Below, piece by piece: positions 1 through 7,725 of a stretch of DNA of 64,000 nucleotides. Within the stretch, counting starts at the first letter, position 1. Every line of letters starts with the position of its first letter. Below the pieces are notes generated by a model. The model was not told where the DNA came from and made no database searches. It was given only the letters and a program-made list of their open reading frames with translations. The stretch is from Verrucomicrobiota bacterium (lineage in GTDB: Bacteria > Verrucomicrobiota > Verrucomicrobiia > Chthoniobacterales > Chthoniobacteraceae), in assembly GCA_009885995.1 (NCBI GenBank), contig VFJQ01000056.1, forward strand, positions 100,714-164,713. Direction: 5' to 3'. The translations under genes and the position numbers were made by a program.

Positions 1-160
1 CATCTTGCCCCCGTTGTATTGGCGCAGCGCCTCGATCTCGAAGCGGCGCACGCGGATCATCCCGCGCAGGAGCTTGAGCTTCTCCTCAGCGGTGAGCTTC
101 TGGTTGATGGGCGCTTTGGCGTAATCCTCGGTGTGCTTGGTTTTGGCGGCGGTTCCCATG
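1..160 (-). CDS. pdhA: Pyruvate dehydrogenase E1 component alpha subunit, N-terminal part
   Basis: This partial gene runs off the left edge; only the first 53 codons are present. The ATG at 160 opens a short polar leader followed by 'LLRGMIRVRRFE' and 'LRQYNGGKM', the start of the thiamine-diphosphate-dependent E1 alpha family. E1 decarboxylates pyruvate and passes the acetyl group to the lipoyl E2 subunit, feeding acetyl-CoA to the TCA cycle. The stretch is too short for the ORF track. A branched-chain 2-oxoacid dehydrogenase alpha subunit is the main alternative, but the 'QYNGGKM' run favours pyruvate dehydrogenase. Confidence 0.8.
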
Positions 161-234
161 GCGAAAAAATTTCGGGCTCCCTCTAACCGGGCTGACCGGG
201 GCGCGCAACTGGCAAGCGTGGTTGACCCGGCAAC

Positions 235-2553
235 CTACGGTCCGAGCGAGTCGAGCAGCGCGCGCGCCTCGGGAAAGCCGGGCTGGATCTGGAGGGCGCG
301 CTGAGCCGCGGCGCGCGCTTCGTCGCGCTGGCCGCGCTGGGCGTGGATCGTGGCGCGGGCGTAGGGAAGACGCGGGTCGCCCGGGTCGGCGGCTTCGCCC
401 TGCTGGAGGGCGGCGATGGCGCCTTCGGGCTGGCCGATGGAGTTGCGGGCGAGGCCGAGATTATACCAGGCGCGAGCGTGGCGGCGGTCGAGTTCGACGG
501 CCTTTTCAAACTCCGGCACGGCGTTCGGAAGGTTGCCGGCTTCGTTCCAGGCGAGCGCGAGTTTGTAGTGCCACTCGGCGTTCTGCGGTTCGAGGCGCAC
601 GGCTTCCTGCATCTGCGCGAGCGCCTCCGGGGCGTGGCCGAGCTGGCTGAGCAGCACGCCGTATTCGTGCCGGAGGCCGCCGGAGCGCGTGTCCCACGAC
701 ACGGCTTTTGCGAAATGGGCGAGCGCGCCTGCAGAGTCGCCGCGGGCTTGGGCGAGCACGCCGAGCTGAAGCTGCCCCGCGGGCTGGTCGGCGCCGAGGT
801 CGAGCGTGTGCTTCAGCTCACGGCCGGCGCGGGAGTTCGCATCGACGGTCGCGCGGAGCCCCCACGCGGCAGCGACGCGCACGCTGCGGCTCGGATCATC
901 GAGCGTGCGCTGGAGCCAGCCGCGGGCTTGGGCGTTGCCGGCTTCCGCGAGCGGTTCGAGCTGCTGCGCGGCGGCGGTGCGGACGAGCGGATCGGGATGC
1001 ACGGTGCCTTCGCCGAGCGCATCTCGAACCGCCGGTTCGCCCGACCACGGCCCGAGCAGCTTCAGCAACGTCGCTTTCCACGACGGCGAGGTTTCCACCT
1101 TCCACGAATCGAGCAACGGCGCGCTGTTGCGCGCTTCGCCGGTCCGGGCGGCGGCGATGTGCTGCGCGCGTTCGCGGCTGGGACGCTGCATCTTCGCGCC
1201 CCACCACTTGTCCGCCGCAGCGAGCGCCCAGTCGGCGTCCTTGTCGGCGTGGCAGCGGTTGCAGGCGTTCGGGATGCCGTGCTGCTTCGTGAGCAGCGGA
1301 TCGGGGATCGTGAACCCGTGATCATGCCGCGGATGGCGCTGCATGTAGTTCGTGATCGGCATATGACACGCCGTGCATTCCGCGCCCGTGCTCCCGGCGG
1401 CGTGGAAGCTGTGCGCGATCGGATCGATCACGGGCGCGACCACGGTGCTGTCGGGGATTTGCCCCGGCGCGCCGGAGTGACAGCGCACGCACAGCGCGTT
1501 GCCCTCGAAGCGCCGCTTGCCCGTGTGCGGCTCGTGGCAATCGACGCAGCGCACGCCGGCCGCGTGCATCTTGCTGCTGCGGAAGGAGCCGTATTCGTAG
1601 AGCTCGTCGCGCACTTGCCCGTCGGCGAAATACAGGTCGCTCTCGTCCACGGTCGTGAGCTGGTAGTGCTCCGCGAAGTCGTCGCCCGGGACGAAGTCGC
1701 CCGTGAGCTCGCGCCGCCGCGCGTGGCAGCCGCCGCACGTGTCGAAAGTCTGGTCGCGCGTGAAGCGGCGCACCGTCGGGTCGGGCTCGGCCTTGTCCGG
1801 GTGCGCGGCGCGCCAATCGACGTGCGCCTTCATCGGCCCGTGGCAGGCTTCGCAAGCGACCGTCATCTCCGCCATCGCCGTGTGGAAGCTGTCGGTCGGC
1901 GCGTCGTAGTTTTTACGCAGCCGCGTGTTGTGGCAGCTCGCGCACATGGTGTTCCAAGTCATCCCGCGCCCCGTCCAGTGGCCCCACTCGCCGGGCACGC
2001 GGTCCTCGTCGCCATACACGTCGAACCACTCGACGCGGTGCGGATCGAAGGCGAGTTCCGAGCTCTGCACGCGGCCGTTCGGACGCTCGATGAGCACTTG
2101 CCGCAGTGGATCGTGCCCTATGATCCGCGCGACCGGATACGCCTCGCGCTTCCCGTCGAAACCAAGCGTCGTAAGCACATAACCCGCAGCGGATTTCGCC
2201 GCAGCGGATTCCTGCGTGCCGTGCTTGATCGCGTGCTCGGGCGCGAAAGCCGCGTCGTCGAGCGCGGCGGACGGCTTGCGCTCGGCGTGGAAGTGATCCG
2301 ATGTCGCCCACTTCGCGAACTGATCCGCATGACACGCGCGGCAGGACTCCGAGCCCGCGTATTCGGCGAAGACCTTCTCCTGCGGCGCGAGCAGCGGGGC
2401 CGGCGGAGGCGTCGGCGCGGTTTGCACCGGCGCTGGCGATCGATGCTTCCATACCACCACGCCGACCGCCCATAGCACACACACCGCTGCGACGATCCAC
2501 GCACGCCGCATCGAGCGAGGCGCGGCGCCGGGCTTTTGGCGTTTGCGACTCAC
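235..2553 (-). CDS. Membrane-anchored octaheme cytochrome c with HEAT and TPR repeats
   Basis: The protein is about 772 aa. It starts with a short basic segment and one membrane helix ('WIVAAVCVLWAVGVVVW'). A periplasmic region follows with eight CXXCH heme motifs (CRACH, CASCH, CEACH, CGGCH, CVDCH, CVRCH, CTACH, CNRCH). The C-terminal half is HEAT-like and then at least three TPR units. It resembles multiheme cytochromes of the c554/doubled-CXXCH type fused to TPR, so a role in periplasmic electron transfer within a larger complex is inferred. The GTG at 2553 overlaps the stop of the prepilin peptidase gene (GTGA), which suggests translational coupling; the ATG at 2511 is the alternative start. 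The longer track ORF extends into the peptidase gene and is not credible. Confidence 0.8.
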   Translation of the reverse strand: MSRKRQKPGAAPRSMRRAWIVAAVCVLWAVGVVVWKHRSPAPVQTAPTPPPAPLLAPQEKVFAEYAGSESCRACHADQFAKWATSDHFHAERKPSAALDDAAFAPEHAIKHGTQESAAAKSAAGYVLTTLGFDGKREAYPVARIIGHDPLRQVLIERPNGRVQSSELAFDPHRVEWFDVYGDEDRVPGEWGHWTGRGMTWNTMCASCHNTRLRKNYDAPTDSFHTAMAEMTVACEACHGPMKAHVDWRAAHPDKAEPDPTVRRFTRDQTFDTCGGCHARRRELTGDFVPGDDFAEHYQLTTVDESDLYFADGQVRDELYEYGSFRSSKMHAAGVRCVDCHEPHTGKRRFEGNALCVRCHSGAPGQIPDSTVVAPVIDPIAHSFHAAGSTGAECTACHMPITNYMQRHPRHDHGFTIPDPLLTKQHGIPNACNRCHADKDADWALAAADKWWGAKMQRPSRERAQHIAAARTGEARNSAPLLDSWKVETSPSWKATLLKLLGPWSGEPAVRDALGEGTVHPDPLVRTAAAQQLEPLAEAGNAQARGWLQRTLDDPSRSVRVAAAWGLRATVDANSRAGRELKHTLDLGADQPAGQLQLGVLAQARGDSAGALAHFAKAVSWDTRSGGLRHEYGVLLSQLGHAPEALAQMQEAVRLEPQNAEWHYKLALAWNEAGNLPNAVPEFEKAVELDRRHARAWYNLGLARNSIGQPEGAIAALQQGEAADPGDPRLPYARATIHAQRGQRDEARAAAQRALQIQPGFPEARALLDSLGP

Positions 2554-3644
2554 AACACCGGATGCGTGTAAGACCAATACCACGCCACCGCGCGCGGCCC
2601 GTAAAAGACCCACAGCAGCGCGCCGAGCGAAAGATAAGGGCCGAAGGGAATCTTCGCGCTCCACTCGCGCCTGCCAATCGCGATCGTGAACAGCCCGATC
2701 ACCGCGCCGATCGTGGACGCGGCGACGAGCGTGAAGAGCACCGCCTTCCAGCCGAGAAACGCGCCGATGCACGCCATGAACTTCACATCGCCGAAGCCCA
2801 TCGCTTCACGCGGGATCACGATCTCCGTCACGGTGCCGCGGATTTCGTCGAGCTTGTCGAGCGGCCACTCGCGCTCGCCGATGCGCACGCGGTTGTAGTG
2901 AAACCCGGGCTCGGCGTTCTCGAAGCGCTCGCCCGCGATCGTGATCTCCGGACACTTCATCAGCAGGCGGTCGCTCTCTCGCGCGAAGAAGTCGCTCCAC
3001 AGTTGCTTCTCCTCGCCGCAAATGAAGTCCGCGTCGTCCTCGCGTCGCGTCCACGTGAAGGTCTCGGTCTTCTCGAGCACCACGCGCTTTTTGCCGAAGG
3101 CGAGCTTGCCCGCCTCGACCACGCCCCACAGCAGCAGGTAGCCGCCCGCGCCGCCGACGAGCGACCACATCGCGCCTTCGAGCGGAGAGCGCACGCCGTG
3201 GAGCAGCGGAATCGAGAGGCTGAGCACCACGCCCGCCGCGGCGCCGCCCCACGTGATTTCATCCGGGATGATGAAGTGCTCGAAGTCGATGAACGTCGCG
3301 ACGACGAGCAGCGCGACGAAGATCCACAGCGGCAGCGCGAGGATCCAAGATTGCGTGAGCCACACGGCGAGGAAGAGCAGCCCGGTGAGCAGCTCGACGC
3401 CGAAGTAACGGAACGCGATCCCCGCGCCGCAGTTCGCGCACTTGCCGCGCAGCGAGAGCCACGAGATGAGCGGCAGGTTGCGATACCACGGGATCTGGTA
3501 TTTGCAGCTCGGGCAGAACGACCGGCGCGGTTCGTTGACCGAAAGATCACGCGGCATCCGATAGATGCACACGTTCAGAAACGACCCGATGCACGCGCCG
3601 AGCACGAAGGCGAAGGCGGCGAAGACGAGGTCGTAGGAGACCAT
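2550..3644 (-). CDS. pilD: Prepilin peptidase / N-methyltransferase (A24 family) with a large internal insertion
   Basis: This inner-membrane aspartic protease cleaves and N-methylates type IV pilin or type II secretion pseudopilin precursors. The N-terminal part shows the family's first helix, a paired CxxC zinc element (CPSC and CANC) and the first catalytic Asp in 'FIDFEHFIIPDEIT'. The second catalytic Asp is in 'GFGDVK' near residue 280. About 100 polar residues rich in charge and aromatics lie between the two aspartates, making it longer (364 aa) than the usual 250-290 aa. The gene follows gmd with a 3-bp gap and overlaps the cytochrome gene, so the three probably form one transcript. 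No pilin gene is visible here. Confidence 0.9.
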   Translation of the reverse strand: MVSYDLVFAAFAFVLGACIGSFLNVCIYRMPRDLSVNEPRRSFCPSCKYQIPWYRNLPLISWLSLRGKCANCGAGIAFRYFGVELLTGLLFLAVWLTQSWILALPLWIFVALLVVATFIDFEHFIIPDEITWGGAAAGVVLSLSIPLLHGVRSPLEGAMWSLVGGAGGYLLLWGVVEAGKLAFGKKRVVLEKTETFTWTRREDDADFICGEEKQLWSDFFARESDRLLMKCPEITIAGERFENAEPGFHYNRVRIGEREWPLDKLDEIRGTVTEIVIPREAMGFGDVKFMACIGAFLGWKAVLFTLVAASTIGAVIGLFTIAIGRREWSAKIPFGPYLSLGALLWVFYGPRAVAWYWSYTHPVL

Positions 3645-3647
3645 CGG

Positions 3648-4649
3648 CTAATCCACGAGGTGCAGCGGCTTGCCGTCGAGCAGCGCGAGGTCGGCATCGA
3701 CCATCAGCCGCGTGAGCGCGTCGAACTTCGTCGCCGGCTCCCAGCCGAGCTTCGCTTTCGCTTTGCCCGGATCGCCGATGAGCAGCTCGACCTCGGCGGG
3801 CCGCTCGTAGCGCGCGTCGAACTTCACATGCTTCTGCCAGTCGAGCCCCGCGTGCGCGAAGGCCACTTCGCAGAACTCGCGCACGCTGTGAGTCTCATTC
3901 GTCGCGAGCACGTAGTCGGCGGCCTCGGGCTGCTGGAGGATGCGCCACATGCCTTCCACGTATTCGCGCGCGTAGCCCCAGTCGCGCTTCGCATCGAGGT
4001 TGCCGAGGTAGAGCGCGTCCTGCTGGCCGCGTTTGATGGCGGCGACGGCGCGCGTGATCTTGCGCGTCACGAAGGTCTCACCGCGGCGCGGGCTCTCGTG
4101 GTTGAAGAGGATGCCGTTGCTCGCATGCATGCCGTAGCTCTCGCGGTAGTTCACCGTGGCCCAGTAGGCGTAAACTTTCGCCACCGCGTAGGGCGAGCGC
4201 GGCCAGAACGGCGTCGTCTCCGTCTGCGGCACCTGCTGCACTTTGCCGAACATTTCGCTCGAGCTGGCCTGGTAAAAACGCGCGGGCACCTTCGCCTCGC
4301 GGATGGCTTCGAGGATGCGGATCGTCCCGAGCGCGACGATGTCGCCGGTGTATTCCGGGATGTCGAAGCTCACACGCACGTGGCTCTGCGCGCCGAGATG
4401 GTAAATCTCGTCCGGCCCGATCCGGTCGATGAGCCGCGTGAGATTGAGCGCGTCGGCGAGGTCGCCGTAATGCAGGTGCAGCCGCACGCCGTTCACGTGC
4501 GGATCGCGATAGAGGTGATCGATGCGCGACGTGTTGAAGGTGCTCGCCCGGCGGATGATGCCGTGGACTTCGTAGTCCTTCGCGAGCAACAGATCGGCAA
4601 GGTAGCTGCCATCCTGGCCGGTGATGCCGGTGATGAGGGCTTTTTTCAT
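3648..4649 (-). CDS. gmd: GDP-mannose 4,6-dehydratase
   Basis: This 333-aa short-chain dehydrogenase/reductase converts GDP-mannose to GDP-4-keto-6-deoxymannose, the entry to GDP-fucose and related deoxysugars for surface polysaccharide. Diagnostic parts are the Rossmann motif '[15 protein letters not shown]', 'SSSEMFG' with the catalytic Ser/Glu region, the '[10 protein letters not shown]' Tyr-Lys pair, and '[16 protein letters not shown]', which is characteristic of Gmd. The start was moved from the track ORF to the ATG at 4649, because '[14 protein letters not shown]' is where the family begins. No fucose synthase (fcl) gene is adjacent. Confidence 0.95.
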   Translation of the reverse strand: MKKALITGITGQDGSYLADLLLAKDYEVHGIIRRASTFNTSRIDHLYRDPHVNGVRLHLHYGDLADALNLTRLIDRIGPDEIYHLGAQSHVRVSFDIPEYTGDIVALGTIRILEAIREAKVPARFYQASSSEMFGKVQQVPQTETTPFWPRSPYAVAKVYAYWATVNYRESYGMHASNGILFNHESPRRGETFVTRKITRAVAAIKRGQQDALYLGNLDAKRDWGYAREYVEGMWRILQQPEAADYVLATNETHSVREFCEVAFAHAGLDWQKHVKFDARYERPAEVELLIGDPGKAKAKLGWEPATKFDALTRLMVDADLALLDGKPLHLVD

Positions 4650-4847
4650 GTGGGGCGCGCAGTGGACGCAGGAACGCCGCGCGGGCAAAAGGAAAATGAC
4701 TCACCCCACCGCGAGCGGGTTGCGCCAGCATCGCCGGCATCCGCGCCCTTAAAGCGAGTGGCTTCAGCGTGAAACCGCTGCAGGAGTGGCACGGGCGCTG
4801 AGCGAGATTCTCGGTCTGCCCCCGCTCACTTGAGAGGCGTTGCGGCT

Positions 4848-5402
4848 TCAGCGATTAGATTCTGCATAAGTGAAGCGCGCTCGAAGAAACCAGTATTGAG
4901 GTGACTCTCTTTCGATCTCCGCATTGGTTTTGGAAACTTTGCGATAGTCGGTCCATGCGGCAGCTCGAAGGAACAGAACAATCTCCTCGCCTATTTTGGG
5001 CTGTTCAATTCGCTGACGCTGCTGTGTGACGTTCGCACCGTCTGCAAAGATGTTCTCGAGGAGATAGGTGATACTGTTGCCGTCCACGCCGTAAGTGAAC
5101 TGAACGTGCTTGGACGGCGTTGGTGCTAGCAAGTGCTGGTTGCGGACAGTGAATGAAAGTGTTGGCTTCATCGTCGGTCTCAGGCTCCTCGTAACTTGGG
5201 TCTTGTCGTCACCATCGGCGGTCTTGATGTCAATCCAGCATTCAGCAATTACAGGTCGGTCGAAAGTGAAGGTGACTCTTCGAGATTCGATACCCAACTC
5301 GGAAGCCAACTCTGCAACCGAAAGCTCGCCATCGACGGGATCTGCTGCGAGTGTCGATACGGAACAAGTATGCAAGATTAGCAGAGCAATCGCGGCATTC
5401 AC
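4848..5402 (-). CDS. Secreted protein of unknown function, probable integron-cassette gene
   Basis: I do not recognise a family. The protein has an N-terminal hydrophobic signal ('AAIALLILHTCSVSTLAA') followed by about 165 mostly polar residues with mixed beta and helical character. The track ORF starts at 5516, but its first 38 codons lie across the attC-like site at 5418-5497, so I place the start at the GTG at 5402, 16 bp after the GTTAGAC core, as expected for a cassette gene. Base composition is visibly less GC-rich than the flanking genes. No second attC was found downstream of the stop, so this cassette is either terminal or has lost its site. Confidence 0.55.
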   Translation of the reverse strand: MNAAIALLILHTCSVSTLAADPVDGELSVAELASELGIESRRVTFTFDRPVIAECWIDIKTADGDDKTQVTRSLRPTMKPTLSFTVRNQHLLAPTPSKHVQFTYGVDGNSITYLLENIFADGANVTQQRQRIEQPKIGEEIVLFLRAAAWTDYRKVSKTNAEIERESPQYWFLRARFTYAESNR

Positions 5403-5417
5403 GGTGCGTGTAGCAGC

Positions 5418-5497
5418 GTCTAACGACCCCAAGCTCAGCGACCGCGGAGTGCGGCGCGGCACCTGCATGGCGAGCGCCTGGTTATGTGTCGTTGGGT
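5418..5497 (-). mobile_element. attC: attC-like integron recombination site
   Basis: Read on the minus strand, this 80-bp imperfect inverted repeat begins with ACCCAAC (fits RYYYAAC) directly after the TAA of the upstream gene and ends with GTTAGAC (fits GTTRRRY). The inner arms include the perfect pair AACGAC/GTCGTT. Size, terminal cores, placement immediately 3' of one ORF and just 5' of the next, and the drop in GC of the adjoining genes all match an integron gene cassette. Folding of the single strand and the extrahelical bases was not computed. Confidence 0.65.
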
Positions 5498-6039
5498 TAC
5501 GGCTTGGTAGCTTCATTTGGAGCGTTGCTTGGCGTGGCGCTTTGATTCTGTTGAGCCTCTGCGCTTTTCAATTCGGGAACCTTTGGGGCTACCGGGTTGC
5601 CAGCGGTGACTTTAGGCTTCCGAGCGTCGTAGAAGTCATCCGCAGCCTTCCGTGAGACTCCGCCTATGAAACCGGATATGACCAAGGAGAGAATCCACAC
5701 GATAAATGCGCCAACAGCCAAAAGGGTCTTGGAGCGTTTCCATTTTGGTTTGCGGAGTTCAGCGATTGCCGACTCCCATTCGTGCGGCTTTGTCTGGTTG
5801 ATTCCATACGCCGTATATCCATTAGAGGCTACTGGGAAGACTAGCTTGAGGTCTTCAAGGTGTTTGAATACACCCTCCGCTTCGATTTGGGAAAGCGGTG
5901 GTTGGGGCAGGCTTTCGTCTTTGAGGTTGGACGCCGTTAACGTGTTTGGCATGAAGGCGAAATCAACGGCTCGCTTGGACCACAGCCACGCGACAAAATC
6001 CACAGCGGGTCGCTTGGGAGGGTCTTTATGGTTGCTCAT
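5497..6039 (-). CDS. Single-pass membrane protein of unknown function (cassette gene)
   Basis: This 180-aa protein is not recognised. Residues 1-100 are soluble and include a winged-helix-like stretch ('EAEGVFKHLEDLKLVF'). One transmembrane helix follows ('LLAVGAFIVWILSLVISGFIGG'), and the C-terminal tail is rich in Pro, Ala and Gln. The ATG at 6039 is 24 bp downstream of a GTTAGGC core (6063-6069) and the stop abuts the attC-like site at 5418-5497. The gene therefore has the one-gene, one-site layout of an integron cassette. Codon use is less GC-biased than in neighbours, consistent with transfer. Confidence 0.65.
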   Translation of the reverse strand: MSNHKDPPKRPAVDFVAWLWSKRAVDFAFMPNTLTASNLKDESLPQPPLSQIEAEGVFKHLEDLKLVFPVASNGYTAYGINQTKPHEWESAIAELRKPKWKRSKTLLAVGAFIVWILSLVISGFIGGVSRKAADDFYDARKPKVTAGNPVAPKVPELKSAEAQQNQSATPSNAPNEATKP

Positions 6040-6062
6040 ATTACTGATGACGTTCGCAAGTC

Positions 6063-6069
6063 GCCTAAC
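6063..6069 (-). other. GTTAGGC core site at the upstream cassette boundary
   Basis: On the minus strand the sequence reads GTTAGGC, the most common form of the integron 3' core site, 24 bp before the start of the next gene. An adjacent small hairpin (CATAC...GTATG) lies just upstream, but no convincing RYYYAAC partner was found, so it may be half of a decayed attC, an attI remnant, or chance. Confidence 0.4.
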
Positions 6070-6226
6070 ATACAGATTGCGCCGAGCTTTTGCGGCGTAT
6101 GCCTCGAAGGTGAGTGCGGCATGGGCGGAGTTCAGTCACGATGGGTTACTCTGGCAAGCGCTTACTTCGGACTGGCATCGGTCGCAATCGTGCGGCACCA
6201 GCGCGGGATAGACCGCATTCTGCGAC

Positions 6227-6745
6227 TCAGCGCGACATGAACTGCCGGAACGACTCGACGTAGGCGGCGTAGGCGATCATCTCGCCTTGCGTCACGGGGT
6301 CACCGAAGGTGCCGGTGAAGGCGGGGAAGGTGGCGGGATTTTTGGCGGTGTCGGCGATGGCGGTGTCGAGTTGGGTGAGGGTGACTTCGCCGGGGGCGCC
6401 TCGCGGGATGGAGAAGGTGAAATGAACCAGCGTGCCGTCGAAGCTGACGGTCGCGGTCGCGGGGTCGTCGGGGTCGAGCGTGTTGACGGCATCGACGACG
6501 GCGTTGGCGAAGGGTTGACCGGGGGTGCCGGGCGCTCCGTCCGCGCCGCCGGCACCGGCGGGGCCGGGGTCGCCTTGATCGCCTTTGTCGCCCTTTTCAC
6601 CGGGGTCGCCCGGAAGGCCCTGAGGGCCGGCGGGGATGGCGGCGATGAGCGCGGTGGTTTCGCTGCGCAGGCCGTTGAATTGGTCGCGCAGTTCGTTGGC
6701 GTCGATTTCGGTCTGGGGAAGGGGTCGGGTGGGGTCGAAGGGCAT
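6227..6745 (-). CDS. Short collagen-like (Gly-X-Y) repeat protein
   Basis: The 172-aa protein has an N-terminal helical segment (residues 1-40), a collagen-like block of about 13 Gly-X-Y triplets ('GPQGLPGDPGEKGDKGDQGD...') and a C-terminal globular part of about 90 residues. Such proteins form triple-helical fibres on bacterial surfaces or phage-like tails; there is no signal peptide, so the location is unknown. The last 55 residues are closely matched by an orphan fragment at 56505-56679, which shows the C-terminal module is repeated in this genome. The 21-bp minisatellite at 6861-7070 lies about 115 bp upstream. Confidence 0.75.
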   Translation of the reverse strand: MPFDPTRPLPQTEIDANELRDQFNGLRSETTALIAAIPAGPQGLPGDPGEKGDKGDQGDPGPAGAGGADGAPGTPGQPFANAVVDAVNTLDPDDPATATVSFDGTLVHFTFSIPRGAPGEVTLTQLDTAIADTAKNPATFPAFTGTFGDPVTQGEMIAYAAYVESFRQFMSR

Positions 6746-6860
6746 GGTGGTTTCGGGTTGGATGGCGGTGGGTGATCAGTGGGCGGTGGTCTTGTGGAAC
6801 ATTGAGTGGCTGTTTTTGAGCAGCAGGCTTGTTTTGATCTGTAATATGCCTTGTGGAACG

Positions 6861-7070
6861 GACTGCGCGGAAGCGGCGCGCAGTCGCTCGCCGTGGGGGC
6901 GCAACTGCTCGGAACTGGGGCGCAACCGCCCGGCGGCGATGAGCAGTCGCGCGGGGTGGGCGAGCAGGTGCGCGGAGGCGGTGAGCAGGTGCGCGAAAGC
7001 GGGGCGCGGTCGCTCGGGCGGTCCGGGCAGGTGCGCGCGATTTTCGCGCGACCGCGCGGCGGCAGCGCTC
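6861..7070. repeat. Diverged 21-bp tandem repeat, 10 units
   Basis: Ten consecutive units keep an exact 21-nt register, for example AGGTGCGCGGAGGCGGTGAGC and AGGTGCGCGAAAGCGGGGCGC. The register implies a seven-residue coding period, but no frame has a convincing start or signal. Minus-strand units resemble those of the array at 23309-23539 (roughly GCSYYCCCSSTTYCGCG). It sits between the collagen-like gene and the fibronectin-III remnant in a 660-bp stretch that otherwise holds no gene. Confidence 0.75.
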
Positions 7071-7138
7071 ACGGGGTCGGAGGCGGGGGCGTGCTGGCAT
7101 CGGGTCGGCGCCCGCGCAGTTTGCTGCGGATTTGCGAG

Positions 7139-7306
7139 GACCCTTACAACCCGGCGAACATGCAGATCGTCGGCACGCCGAGCGCGAGCCGCTTCACCAA
7201 GGCCGGGCTGCTGCTCGGCCACACGTATTGGTTCGAGGTGCGGCGCAGGGCAGCGGCGATGTGCTCGGGCCGTGGAGCGATCCGGCCAAGGGCACGGTGG
7301 GGTAAG
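7139..7306 (+). pseudogene. C-terminal remnant of a fibronectin type III domain protein
   Basis: The frame reads 'NPANMQIVGTPSASRFTKAG' and 'LLGHTYWFEV', then shifts and continues as 'GSGDVLGPWSDPAKGTVG' to a TAA. This is the last half of a fibronectin type III fold, with the typical Tyr-Trp-x-x-Val strand and 'GPWSDPA' end. The reading frame changes near 7245-7255, and no upstream domain is present in frame. It looks like the decayed end of a surface or tail-type protein of the sort often linked with collagen-like genes. Confidence 0.55.
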
Positions 7307-7409
7307 CGGGCGGCGGACCCGCAACCACGCCGCGCGCGAAAGCAAAATGACTCGCGCCGCGGCGTGCGCCTCCTTAGTCTGGCGGTGATGAACTTCACCG
7401 CCTGACGCC

Positions 7410-7583
7410 ATGGGACTCGGCGAACACATCCGCAAAGTCGTCGGCCGCCCGCGTCACGCGAACGCACTGCGCGAGCTCGAAGCACTCAACGAAAACCTGC
7501 GCAGCCTCGGCGTGGAGCTGCCCGAACACGATGCCCGACACGTTCGAAAGTCTGTTGGTCAAGCTCGCCCGCGCCCGCGTTGA
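7410..7583 (+). CDS. Small helical protein paired with the truncated nucleotidyltransferase
   Basis: The 57-codon ORF (ATG at 7410) encodes a charged, helical peptide ('GRPRHANALRELEALNENLRSLG') and overlaps the nucleotidyltransferase remnant by 53 bp. It is too short for the ORF track. Gene pairs of a small helical protein and a minimal nucleotidyltransferase are common in toxin-antitoxin-like modules, which is only an inference here. It might also be a truncated upstream gene. Confidence 0.4.
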   Translation: MGLGEHIRKVVGRPRHANALRELEALNENLRSLGVELPEHDARHVRKSVGQARPRPR

Positions 7584-7716
7584 GTTCCTCGTCGCCGGCG
7601 GCGTCGCCGTGTGTCTGAACGGTTTCGTCCGCACGACGCCGTGTCATGGAGGGCACCGCGCCGTCGGTGCCGGGAAGCGACGGCGCGCTTCTCTCCAGGT
7701 GCTGAAACTGATTTGA
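7531..7716 (+). pseudogene. Nucleotidyltransferase N-terminus truncated by a REP element
   Basis: The frame starts 'MPDTFESLLVKLARARVEFLV' and continues 'AGGVAVCLNGFVRTT', the N-terminal helix and first glycine-rich strand of minimal nucleotidyltransferases. The catalytic Asp-x-Asp that should follow 'RTT' is missing. Instead the sequence enters the REP element at 7647 and the remaining codons are REP-derived. No continuation of the gene is visible after the transposase. The protein would lack catalytic residues. Confidence 0.6.
7647..7697. repeat. REP element, left copy flanking the RAYT gene
   Basis: The 51-bp element has TGGAGGG and an imperfect CTCTCCA as outer arms. Inside are two hairpins around a conserved GCGCCGTCG / CGACGGCGC pair (GGCACC...GGTGCC and GAAGCG...CGCTTC), giving a cloverleaf. 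Related copies lie at 8197-8247 and 19893-19951. It lies 29 bp upstream of the transposase gene. Confidence 0.8.
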
Positions 7717-7725
7717 TCGGCCAAT

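Noticed and set aside
2301-4772. 823-aa plus-strand ORF over the prepilin peptidase and gmd
   Set aside because: It is a shadow frame; both minus-strand genes have catalytic motifs.
4740-4848. A second attC site downstream of the 4848 gene
   Set aside because: No GTTRRRY/RYYYAAC pair in the required orientation was found on the minus strand.
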